From contig DNMQ01000256.1 of assembly GCA_003488145.1 (NCBI GenBank), positions 27,573-40,519 of the forward strand: a DNA stretch of 12,947 nucleotides, in the 5' to 3' direction. The notes under the pieces were generated by a model. The model worked only from the letters and a program-made list of their open reading frames with translations. It had not been told where the DNA came from and did not search any database. Below, piece by piece: positions 1 to 6,838 of this stretch. Position numbers and translations under genes: made by a program. Each line of letters starts with the position of its first letter. Position 1 is the first letter of the stretch. This stretch comes from Pseudomonas sp. GTDB lineage: Bacteria > Pseudomonadota > Gammaproteobacteria > Pseudomonadales > Pseudomonadaceae.

Positions 1-246
1 AATGAAGGGATGGCGTTCCATCAAGATAAATGTGGGGAATGAGGAGGAACAAATCTGGCGAAGGGCGAGTTCAATCGTGGCAGTCAGTGCCACTCTTCGT
101 GTGATGGCCGGCGCCACGTAGACGCGAGCTAGGATTCTGAAGTGCGTGCTGAGCTTCACCTTTTCGCTGTCGGGTTCAGAAGATGTAGTTCGCTCAGCGA
201 CGTCTTTCTTTTTCAGTGTTTTCCAACAGCCGACTGATCACCTTGT

Positions 247-537
247 TCAATCGCCACCGAAACCAAACATATTTCCTCCAGTGTCGATGAAGTCATTGAG
301 CATCGGTAGTCCTGTCGCTGGGTTCGTCATGAACATCGGCTCGTCAGATTGAAACTCCTCTTCCAGCAGATCAATGCTGTCTGCGGTATGCATGTAGTTG
401 GCTGTTGAAAGCGGGCGATTAGAAGTCAGCGTGTCATGGACGATAACGCCATGCCCCTTCTGTGGGTAGACGATGGTGATATAGCCGTCAGCGTCGAAGC
501 TCTGTGAACGGAACAGCCGTCTAAAGAAACTAAGCAT
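247..537 (-). CDS. Hypothetical small protein (96 aa)
   Basis: I do not recognise this protein. It opens with a short basic, aromatic stretch (LSFFRRLFR), has an acidic middle (DLLEEEF, about residues 57-63) and ends with a Gly/Phe-rich tail around NPATGLPM and GGNMFGFGGD. There is no signal peptide, membrane segment or Cys/His metal site, so a small cytoplasmic protein is likely. The start is supported by an AGGAG Shine-Dalgarno sequence 6 nt before the ATG. That sequence overlaps the stop codon of the upstream gene (547-750), so the two are probably translationally coupled. Base composition is less GC-rich than the chromosomal genes further right, which fits island cargo. The function is unknown. 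Confidence 0.6.
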   Translation of the reverse strand: MLSFFRRLFRSQSFDADGYITIVYPQKGHGVIVHDTLTSNRPLSTANYMHTADSIDLLEEEFQSDEPMFMTNPATGLPMLNDFIDTGGNMFGFGGD

Positions 538-546
538 GTCATGCTC

Positions 547-750
547 CTAGAACCACTGATTTTGTAGTGGAACCGAAGCCAGACGTTGGCCTGAGGTGTG
601 CACGCTGTCAGAGTCAGACATCAAGCGTAAAAAGTAACTTTCGTTGCCATCATGTAGCCTGATACTGAAGGTGACCTCGACCTCATAGAAACCAGCGGTC
701 TGCTCCGCCAGAGCCAGAAGCTCTCGTAGCTTCATCGAAAACTTATTCAT
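547..750 (-). CDS. Hypothetical small protein (67 aa)
   Basis: I do not recognise this protein. It is a small soluble polypeptide with a predicted helical N-terminus (MNKFSMKLRELLALAEQ), then a probable beta segment (FYEVEVTFSIRLHD) and no signal peptide or membrane segment. I place the start at the ATG at 748-750, because GGAGA lies 6 nt upstream. An in-frame ATG at 775-777 would add nine residues (MGRLPMEIN) and has a poorer AGGTGAG ribosome site. The stop TAG forms part of the Shine-Dalgarno sequence of the next gene (247-537), so the pair forms a small operon. The ribosome site lies in a hairpin (see 756-782), which may regulate translation. Confidence 0.55.
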   Translation of the reverse strand: MNKFSMKLRELLALAEQTAGFYEVEVTFSIRLHDGNESYFLRLMSDSDSVHTSGQRLASVPLQNQWF

Positions 751-755
751 ATTTA

Positions 756-782
756 TCTCCATAGGCAACCTGCCCATGGAGA
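756..782 (-). promoter_or_regulatory. Leader hairpin that could hide the ribosome-binding site of the 67-aa gene
   Basis: The inverted repeat TCTCCAT (756-762) and ATGGAGA (776-782) is perfect over 7 bp. It is extended inward by two further pairs after one mismatch, with a loop near 766-772. On the minus-strand mRNA the 3' arm contains GGAGA, the ribosome site for the start at 750. The 5' arm contains the alternative upstream ATG. If the stem forms, it would block the preferred start. Structure and regulation are inferred. Confidence 0.35.
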
Positions 783-798
783 CTCACCTAAGTGTGAG
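783..798. repeat. Short inverted repeat upstream of the small-gene pair
   Basis: CTCAC (783-787) and GTGAG (794-798) form a perfect 5-bp inverted repeat with a 6-nt spacer, just upstream of the two hypothetical genes on the minus strand. It could be an operator half-site pair, but 5-bp repeats are common by chance. I could not identify a convincing -10/-35 pair around it. Confidence 0.2.
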
Positions 799-1033
799 GA
801 CTTGCAAGCCTCGCTACAGAGCGCAGCGACTGGCGCTGTGTAACATTCGTGATGAATCTCGCCATGTCATCGAGCCGCTCATCGTCGGCAAATGAGTGAC
901 TTCGGCGGCTCAGCCGGACGGAGCAAGAAACGCGACTCTGAACTGGTACTCTGCGCGCCTTTGCCTGCCAGCTTATCTGAAAGTCCCGCGCTCTTAGTGC
1001 TGAGCGGGTCAGGCGCGTGGGCACTGCCGCTAT

Positions 1034-1058
1034 TGTAGTGGCCTACTGATCCCGGACA
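1034..1058 (+). repeat. Left terminal inverted repeat of the IS3-family element
   Basis: This 25-bp end matches the complement of 3820-3844 at 21 of 25 positions, with mismatches at end positions 9, 11, 14 and 15. It starts with TGT, as the IS3-family ends usually do (TG...CA). It lies 40 bp before the orfA start and may also carry the element's promoter, which I could not resolve. Confidence 0.85.
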
Positions 1059-1098
1059 CCGATTTAGGCGAAAATCCTCGCCATTAAAGAGGTGTCTG

Positions 1099-1416
1099 AT
1101 GAGCAAACAACGACGTACCTTCTCCGCTGAGTTCAAGCGTGAGGCCGCGGTCCTGGTCCTGGATCAGGGCTACAGCGTGGCCGAGGCTTGCCAGTCGTTG
1201 GGGCTGGTGGACTCCGTCCTGCGCCGGTGGGTCAGCCAGCTCCAGCAGGAGCGCGCTGGCATCACCCCGCAGAGCAAGGCGCTCACGCCCGAACAGCAGA
1301 AGATCCAGGAACTGGAAGCCCGGATCAACCGGCTGGAGCGGGAGAAGGCGATCCTAAAAAACCGCCTCCCCGGCGCTCCGCGCCCCATTGGGTTAGAAAC
1401 ACGCCCACTACACTGA
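1099..1416 (+). CDS. IS3-family transposase OrfA, 3' end replaced by IS110 sequence
   Basis: OrfA of IS3 elements is the DNA-binding subunit. It recognises the element's ends and, through a -1 frameshift, forms the N-terminus of the OrfAB transposase. Residues 1-50 form the typical helix-turn-helix (RTFSAEFKREAAVLV through LGLVDSVLRRWVSQLQ). Residues 67-87 form the leucine-zipper coiled coil (KIQELEARINRLEREKAILK). The ATG follows an AGAGG ribosome site. From codon 88 onward the sequence belongs to the inserted IS110-family element, giving a foreign 18-residue tail that ends at 1416. The original last residues ([15 protein letters not shown]) are encoded at 2937-2980, which would make the intact protein 102 aa. 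The chimera keeps the DNA-binding part and could at most act as an end-binding inhibitor. Confidence 0.85.
   Translation: MSKQRRTFSAEFKREAAVLVLDQGYSVAEACQSLGLVDSVLRRWVSQLQQERAGITPQSKALTPEQQKIQELEARINRLEREKAILKNRLPGAPRPIGLETRPLH
1356..1361 (+). other. Broken A6G ribosomal slippage site of the IS3-family element
   Basis: Six A residues end at 1361. The G that completed the AAAAAAG heptamer is now at 2937. In the rebuilt element the orfA frame reads CTA-AAA-AAG-GCT. A -1 slip gives AAA-AAA-GGC-TAC, which enters the orfB frame (GYRSLDVRR...). A6G is the classic slippery heptamer of the IS3 family. The IS110-family element has split it and abolished frameshifting. Confidence 0.8.
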
Positions 1417-1583
1417 CACCGCTGGACAGTGGTCGTCTGCTTTTTGGAGGCTGAGTCCCCGTCAAAAAACCTGACCCAGGGGAAGCTGCGGACCCGTTAG
1501 TGGTGGCGCGTTTCGTGACCCCGTTTAGGAATGTGATCTGATCCGAGTCCCCGTCCAGCATTTCCTGTGATTGGAGGGCACTC
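1362..1583 (+). ncRNA. Candidate bridge (guide) RNA region of the IS110-family element
   Basis: In IS110-group elements the region between the left end and the recombinase gene encodes a bridge RNA. One loop pairs with the target and another with the joined element ends, and together they direct the recombinase. Here the 222-nt leader has no credible ORF but contains candidate structure. A possible outer stem is GCCTCC (1364-1369) with GGAGGC (1446-1451), enclosing an inner hairpin CCACT/AGTGG (1405-1409 with 1428-1432). A second hairpin pairs TCCCC and GTCA (1456-1464) with TGAC and GGGGA (1472-1475, 1479-1483). A downstream segment, 1524-1531, matches the element's right end. Exact RNA ends are unknown, and the RNA is inferred from family knowledge plus these features. 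Confidence 0.55.
1573..1578 (+). promoter_or_regulatory. Ribosome-binding site of the IS110-family recombinase
   Basis: GGAGGG sits 5 nt before the ATG at 1584 and fixes that start. It also marks the likely 3' limit of the non-coding leader. Confidence 0.6.
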
Positions 1584-2933
1584 ATGAAAAAGTCCAGTTC
1601 GGAGCGTCATGGTCTGCCGGTTATTCATGAGGGCGCAGCCGGTATCGACATCGGCTCGCGCTTCCATGTAGTGGCAGTACCCGCCGATATCACTGAAGAG
1701 CCGGTGCAAACCTTCAAGGCGTTTACCGCCGACGTGGAGCGCATGGCCAATTGGCTGGTCGACCTCGGGATCACTACTGTGGCGATGGAGTCGACCGGGG
1801 TGTATTGGATTCCGGTCTACGAGATTCTGGAAAGCCATGGCCTGCATGTCGTGCTGGCCAATGCACGGGATGCTCGCGCAGTTCCTGGACGCAAAACCGA
1901 CGTTAACGATGCGCAATGGATCCAGCGCTTACATGCCTGTGGCTTGCTGCGTGCCAGTTTCCATCCTGACCGGGAGATCGCCGCGTTACGTAGTTATCTA
2001 CGCTTGCGGGAACGCCACCTCGATTACGCTGCTGCGCATATCCAGCACATGCAGAAGGCGCTCACCCACATGAATTTGCAGTTGCACCATGTGGTCGCCG
2101 ACATTACCGGGGCTACAGGCATGCGGATCATCCGCTCGATTGTCGCTGGCGAGCGAAACGCTGCGACACTGGCGGCCATGCGCGATACCCGCTGCAAGTC
2201 GAGCGTTGAGACCATCCACAGTGCCCTAGTTGGCAACTACCAGCCGGAGCATGTCTTTGCTTTGGCGCAAGCGTTAGCCATGTACGATGCCTATCAGGCA
2301 CCGCTCGAAATCTGCGATCAACAGATTGCCCAGAGTTTGCAGCGGCTCTCCCAGCAGAAGTCACCGCCCAGCGAGCCGCTACCAAAACCACGTCACCGCA
2401 CTCGGCAGCCGAATGCGCTCAACTTCGACGTACGCACCATGCTCTATCAGCTGATCGGCGTCGACCTGACCCAGATCCATGGCATCGGTCCTTACTTGGC
2501 GCTGCGTTTGGTGGCTGACTGCGGTACTGACCTGAGTCGCTGGCGTACGGCACATCACTTTACCTCCTGGCTGACACTGGCACCTGGCTGCCGGATCAGC
2601 GGTGGCAAGGTGCTGTCAGCGCATACGCGTAAGACCAAGAACCGGGTTACAGCTCACTTGCGCTTGGCCGCGGTGACCATCGGCAAAACGAATACGGCAT
2701 TGGGCGCTTTCTACCGACGCTTGTCTGCCCGCATCGGCAAGGCCAAGGCGGTGACTGCTACCGCTCGAAAGATCGCCATCCTGTTCTACAACGCGATGCG
2801 CTTCGGCATGGCTTATCAGGATCCAGGTGCCGATCACTATGAGCAGAAGTATCGGGAACGCGTGGTAAAAGGGTTGCACCGTCGAGCAGCCGAGTTTGGA
2901 TTCACGCTACAGACTGTCGAAGGTGTTTCTTAG
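1584..2933 (+). CDS. IS110-family RNA-guided recombinase (DEDD transposase)
   Basis: This 449-aa protein catalyses insertion and excision of the element through a RuvC-like DEDD domain and a C-terminal serine domain, guided in this family by a bridge RNA. The acidic residues are visible: D22 in GIDIGS, E69 in AMESTGVYW, and D106 and D109 in RKTDVNDAQW. A charged helical region follows at about residues 125-270. The C-terminal Transposase_20 domain contains a helix-hairpin-helix-like segment (HGIGPYLALRLVADCG) and LAPGCRISGGK, where S339 is the likely catalytic serine. The start is supported by GGAGGG 5 nt upstream. The stop TAG is 3 bp from the element's right end. All key residues are present and no frameshift is seen, so the gene appears functional. 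Confidence 0.93.
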   Translation: MKKSSSERHGLPVIHEGAAGIDIGSRFHVVAVPADITEEPVQTFKAFTADVERMANWLVDLGITTVAMESTGVYWIPVYEILESHGLHVVLANARDARAVPGRKTDVNDAQWIQRLHACGLLRASFHPDREIAALRSYLRLRERHLDYAAAHIQHMQKALTHMNLQLHHVVADITGATGMRIIRSIVAGERNAATLAAMRDTRCKSSVETIHSALVGNYQPEHVFALAQALAMYDAYQAPLEICDQQIAQSLQRLSQQKSPPSEPLPKPRHRTRQPNALNFDVRTMLYQLIGVDLTQIHGIGPYLALRLVADCGTDLSRWRTAHHFTSWLTLAPGCRISGGKVLSAHTRKTKNRVTAHLRLAAVTIGKTNTALGAFYRRLSARIGKAKAVTATARKIAILFYNAMRFGMAYQDPGADHYEQKYRERVVKGLHRRAAEFGFTLQTVEGVS

Positions 2934-3844
<911 letters not shown>

Positions 3845-3890
3845 TCCATCTGCTGTGGCCTTTTGGGTTGGCATACGGGTCAGCCGCCTT

Positions 3891-5204
3891 CTACGCTTGG
3901 CTTAACCTCGATACCTTTTCAGATGCTAATTCGGGATGAGCAAACTCATACGGATTGATGAATCCCATCCGACAGTCGTCGAGATAATCGGCCCACCACT
4001 GGACCATGAGGCGCCTCTCCTGGAAGTGTTTGGCTAAGTGCGTATAAGCGCCTCGCACACGGTTCCGCTCCTCATGACCCATTTGGCGTTCAACTGCGTC
4101 CTCGGTCCACAGACCGGACTCGACAAGTGCTGAGCAGGCCATTGCTCGAAAACCGTGGCCACACAGCTCCGTCTGCGTGTTATATCCCATGCGACGCAGG
4201 GCAGCGTTGATGGTGTTTTCGCTCATGGGTTTCCAGAAGTGGTTATCGCCTGGAAAAACTAATTCGAAACGGCCGGTGAGCTCGTGAGTTTTTTTCATCA
4301 GTTCCACAGCCTGGCGGCTTAGAGGAACTAAATGTGGGGTACCCATTTTTGCCCCTCGGGTGGAATAGCGTACCCCCTCGATGGCGGCGCGCTTACCAGG
4401 TATCGTCCAGAGCGCGCGGTCCAGATCAATCTCGGGCCAGCGAGCCAGGCGTAGCTCGCTGGAGCGTACAAAAGACAACAGGCAAAAATGTACAGCGATA
4501 CGTGTCAGTAAACGTCCTCTATAACCATCTAACCGTTCCAGTAATTCTGGTATTCGCTCCAACGGTAGGGCAGGCCGGTGCGTTGCCTTGCTGGTGATAA
4601 TTGCTCCCTGCATGTCGTTTGCTGGATTGGATTCAATATGTCCCTGTTGGACGGCCAAGCGCATAATGCTGGTCGTGTACTGGGCCAGTCGACTCGCGGT
4701 CTCTAGGACGCCTCGCTTTTCTAATTCTCGAAGGGGCTCTAGAAGATCAAGAGTTTTGAGCTCTCCGATTGGCCTCGCCCCCAGCTTTGGAAAAAGATGA
4801 GTCTCCAGTCGGCGTAGCACGGTATCTGCATGATCCGGCTTCCACTTTCGCGCACTGATTGAATGCCACTCCCGCGCGACGGCTTCAAAAGTACTCTTTC
4901 GAGCCCTTTCAGCGTCGAGTTTCGACTGCTTCGCATGTTCGATGGGGTCGATTCCGTGCGCTAATAGCTCGCGGGCCTCGGCTCTGCGGTTGCGGGCGGC
5001 CTTCAGACTGAGCGCGGGGTATGTGCCGAAGGTTGCTAGGCCAGCTCTGCCATCTGGTCGGGAATATTTGAACCGCCAGACCTTCGTGCCGTTTTTTTTC
5101 ACCAAGAGGTGCAAGCCCTGGCCATCAAAAAGGGTGTAGTCAGTCTCGCGGGCTTTCGCCGCCTCACATTTGGGGTCGGTGAGAGGGATGACGTATCGCG
5201 CCAT
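3891..5204 (-). CDS. P4-type tyrosine integrase (437 aa)
   Basis: This site-specific recombinase would integrate and excise the island at the neighbouring tRNA-Thr gene. The N-terminal DUF4102 arm-binding domain spans about residues 5-90 (TDYTLFDGQGLHLLVKKNGTK, WRFKYSRPDGR, FGTYPALSLKAAR). A SAM-like core-binding domain follows at about 105-200, then the catalytic domain. The catalytic set is complete: R247 (SFVRSSELR), K286 (GAKMGTPH), H350 and R353 (GHGFR), H377 (MGHEERN) and the nucleophile Y387 (GAYTH). The family signature QWWADYLD is near the end. I start at ATG 5202-5204, since MARYVIPLTD is where the family's homology begins. A longer reading frame to 5378 would overlap the tRNA and is unlikely. 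AGGAA lies about 12 nt upstream, a weak site. The length is normal and the gene looks functional. Confidence 0.92.
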   Translation of the reverse strand: MARYVIPLTDPKCEAAKARETDYTLFDGQGLHLLVKKNGTKVWRFKYSRPDGRAGLATFGTYPALSLKAARNRRAEARELLAHGIDPIEHAKQSKLDAERARKSTFEAVAREWHSISARKWKPDHADTVLRRLETHLFPKLGARPIGELKTLDLLEPLRELEKRGVLETASRLAQYTTSIMRLAVQQGHIESNPANDMQGAIITSKATHRPALPLERIPELLERLDGYRGRLLTRIAVHFCLLSFVRSSELRLARWPEIDLDRALWTIPGKRAAIEGVRYSTRGAKMGTPHLVPLSRQAVELMKKTHELTGRFELVFPGDNHFWKPMSENTINAALRRMGYNTQTELCGHGFRAMACSALVESGLWTEDAVERQMGHEERNRVRGAYTHLAKHFQERRLMVQWWADYLDDCRMGFINPYEFAHPELASEKVSRLSQA

Positions 5205-5205
5205 A

Positions 5206-5251
5206 GGTATATGGTTTCCTGTCGAATCTAAAATATACCGACACGTATACC
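5206..5251. promoter_or_regulatory. Inverted and direct repeats just upstream of the integrase start
   Basis: GGTATAT (5206-5212) and ATATACC (5233-5239) form a perfect 7-bp inverted repeat. GTATACC follows at 5245-5251, so TATACC occurs twice in direct orientation. The AT-rich box lies directly before the integrase gene and could hold its promoter (TATATT on the minus strand), an operator or arm-type integrase sites. No function is shown. Confidence 0.3.
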
Positions 5252-5295
5252 CAACATCGCGAAACATACAAATGCACTCGGGTGCACCCAGAAAC

Positions 5296-5324
5296 AACAA
5301 ACCCCGCACGAGGCGGGGTTTGTT
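5296..5324. terminator. Bidirectional intrinsic terminator between the tRNA and the integrase gene
   Basis: AACAAACCCCGC (5296-5307) and GCGGGGTTTGTT (5313-5324) form a perfect 12-bp stem with a 5-nt loop. On the minus strand the stem is followed by a T-rich stretch (GTTTCT). It lies 42 bp past the tRNA-Thr 3' end, where it would stop tRNA transcription before the integrase gene. It is symmetrical, with A/T-rich stem bases on both outer sides, so it could also act in the other direction. Confidence 0.75.
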
Positions 5325-5366
5325 GGCGCTTTCGGATCCACTCGGGAACACAAGAAAGCACGTGGT

Positions 5367-5442
<76 letters not shown>

Positions 5443-5456
5443 TTTTGAGGGTCGCC

Positions 5457-5484
5457 ATTATATCCATTGCGCGCGACGAGTAAA
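5457..5484 (-). promoter_or_regulatory. Promoter of tRNA-Thr
   Basis: The minus strand has a perfect TATAAT -10 box (5457-5462) and a TTTACT -35-like box (5479-5484), 16 bp apart. A GC-rich stretch (GGCGACCC) follows the -10 box, the type of discriminator seen at stringently controlled tRNA promoters. The tRNA 5' end is 14 bp downstream of the -10 box. Confidence 0.7.
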
Positions 5485-5512
5485 CCGTTTGATTACGGTG
5501 ACTTGCGGTCGC

Positions 5513-6745
5513 TTATTCAGGCCGCGTCACATTCTGCGCAGGCGCGTCGAGTTCGGCGAGCAACAGCAGGTTGCGCGGCGTCAGTTGGCTGGGGCAGAAG
5601 GTGCCCAGCCGAACGCGGTAACCCTGTTCTTCCAGCAGTAATGCTCGGTCGAGCAACAGCCAGAGTTCGAGCGGGCGGCGGAACAAGCCGCGCACCAGTT
5701 CCAGGTTGCGAACTTCGGCCAGGCGCTGCCAGCCTGTGTGCTCCAGTGCCGGCCAGTCCTCGTCACCGGGCGCGGGTAGTTGCTTGAGCGTGGCGAGGTC
5801 GCGGCAGTAGTCGGCGAAGTCTTTCTTTAGCCAGGCGCCGGGCAGCGACGGGGTCGGCAGGTATTCGTCCTGCTGGCGCAGGCGGCGCTGCAGGGTGTCG
5901 AAGCCCAGGCGCCAGGCCATGGACTGGTCGCGGTTGCGCCGTTCGCGTGCGCCCGCGGTGACGGTTTCGCTCAAGGGCAAACCGAGGTCATCGCGCGTGA
6001 GCTGCAAGGACGAAGCGCCGGCTGTCCGTGACAGTGGGATGTACTGCTCATCGGTGATGCGGTTGTAGCAGCAGGGTGCCACCGCAAGCTGGCGGCATTG
6101 TTTGGCGACGGCCAGTTGCAGCAGGCGAACATGCAGGTCGCCGCAGGCATGCAGGGCGACTGGCGTATGCGTGGCGTGCAGCTGCTCCCCTGCATCGGAA
6201 GCCAGCACATCCTGGCAGCGGTGCGTCGCCTCGACGCCGAGTCGTTCGCTCAGCTGGTCGCCGGCGTTGACCAGCGCTTCGTCCCACTCAAGGCAGGTCA
6301 GTGCCGCGCCGTTTCTGGCCAGATGCCGGCCGAGATGACCTTTACCGGAGCACCAGTCGAGCCAGTGCCGCGGCGTTTCGCGAAAGTGCAGGCGCGCGCC
6401 GAACGCCTGGATCTGCAGCGATTTGCGTCCCGGTATGTCGAGGTTCTGGCGATGACCCACAGCCGGCGGCTCGCTTGCGGGCAGCTCGTCGATCTGGCTC
6501 AGCTCGCAGGCGATCGCAGCCAGCTCTGGGAAAGGTGCCGGTGCGGCGAGTTCGCCTGGCTGGTTGTGCGCGGCTTCGGCGTCGGCCAGCGAGCGTGCTC
6601 GCAGCCAGGCGGCGAGTTCCGGGTAGTCGTTTTCCCACGGCAGGCTTCGGCTAACGAATGGGCGTGGGCGCCAGAGAGCCTGGTGCTCGCTCAGGAAACG
6701 GTCGAGTGCCTGGAAGCGTTCGAGCAGAGAAGGGGAGGCTGTCAT
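5513..6745 (-). CDS. Predicted SAM-dependent methyltransferase (410 aa)
   Basis: The central part carries a Rossmann-type methyltransferase fold of the Methyltransf_32 kind. Motif I is LDWCSGKGHLGRHLA (residues 129-143) for binding S-adenosylmethionine, followed by CLEWDEALV (151-159). ALHACGDLH (197-205) and VAPCCYNR (222-229) match the conserved ALHACGDL and CC(Y/F)H-type motifs of this group. The substrate is unknown, and I assign no gene name. The protein is soluble, with helical N- and C-terminal extensions. I start at ATG 6743-6745 (MTASPSLLERF), the first ATG. A TTG 60 bp upstream would fall in the neighbouring terminator hairpin. No strong ribosome site is visible. It is a chromosomal gene just outside the island boundary. 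Confidence 0.82.
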   Translation of the reverse strand: MTASPSLLERFQALDRFLSEHQALWRPRPFVSRSLPWENDYPELAAWLRARSLADAEAAHNQPGELAAPAPFPELAAIACELSQIDELPASEPPAVGHRQNLDIPGRKSLQIQAFGARLHFRETPRHWLDWCSGKGHLGRHLARNGAALTCLEWDEALVNAGDQLSERLGVEATHRCQDVLASDAGEQLHATHTPVALHACGDLHVRLLQLAVAKQCRQLAVAPCCYNRITDEQYIPLSRTAGASSLQLTRDDLGLPLSETVTAGARERRNRDQSMAWRLGFDTLQRRLRQQDEYLPTPSLPGAWLKKDFADYCRDLATLKQLPAPGDEDWPALEHTGWQRLAEVRNLELVRGLFRRPLELWLLLDRALLLEEQGYRVRLGTFCPSQLTPRNLLLLAELDAPAQNVTRPE

Positions 6746-6773
6746 CGGCGGGCAGGCGTTCGGGCGGGAGCCG

Positions 6774-6779
6774 ATTGTA
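6774..6779 (-). promoter_or_regulatory. Possible -10 box for the methyltransferase gene
   Basis: The minus strand reads TACAAT 28 bp before the chosen ATG, immediately after the terminator of the upstream TRAP gene. A clear -35 box is lacking, so this is tentative. Confidence 0.35.
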
Positions 6780-6802
6780 GCGGGATGCTGCGGTAGGAAG
6801 CA

Positions 6803-6829
6803 CAACGCCCGTCGAGGGGACGGGCGTTG
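6803..6829 (-). terminator. Intrinsic terminator of the TRAP membrane-subunit operon
   Basis: CAACGCCCGTC (6803-6813) and GACGGGCGTTG (6819-6829) form a perfect 11-bp stem with a 5-nt loop, beginning 10 bp past the stop codon of the large permease gene. The T-tract is poor, so termination may be partial. Confidence 0.6.
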
Positions 6830-6838
6830 CAGCTGCAG

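Noticed and set aside
77..93. Inverted repeat GTGGCA-GTCAG-TGCCAC as a terminator
   Set aside because: It has only a 6-bp stem and no T-run on either strand, so it is compatible with chance.
146..352. Plus-strand 68-codon reading frame at the left end
   Set aside because: It overlaps the better supported 96-aa gene on the opposite strand, has no ribosome site and has no recognisable protein features.
788..1136. Two overlapping minus-strand reading frames between the small genes and the IS3 element
   Set aside because: One crosses the IS3 end into orfA antisense. Neither has a ribosome site or a recognisable domain. A decayed gene cannot be excluded, but I cannot support one.
1573..1578. GGAGG before the recombinase as the right donor guide of the bridge RNA
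   Set aside because: It can pair with CCTCC at the left end for only five bases and does not reach the core. It is better explained as the Shine-Dalgarno sequence.
6746..6805. TTG start 20 codons upstream for the methyltransferase
   Set aside because: The TTG lies in the terminator hairpin of the TRAP operon and has no ribosome site. The first ATG is at 6745.
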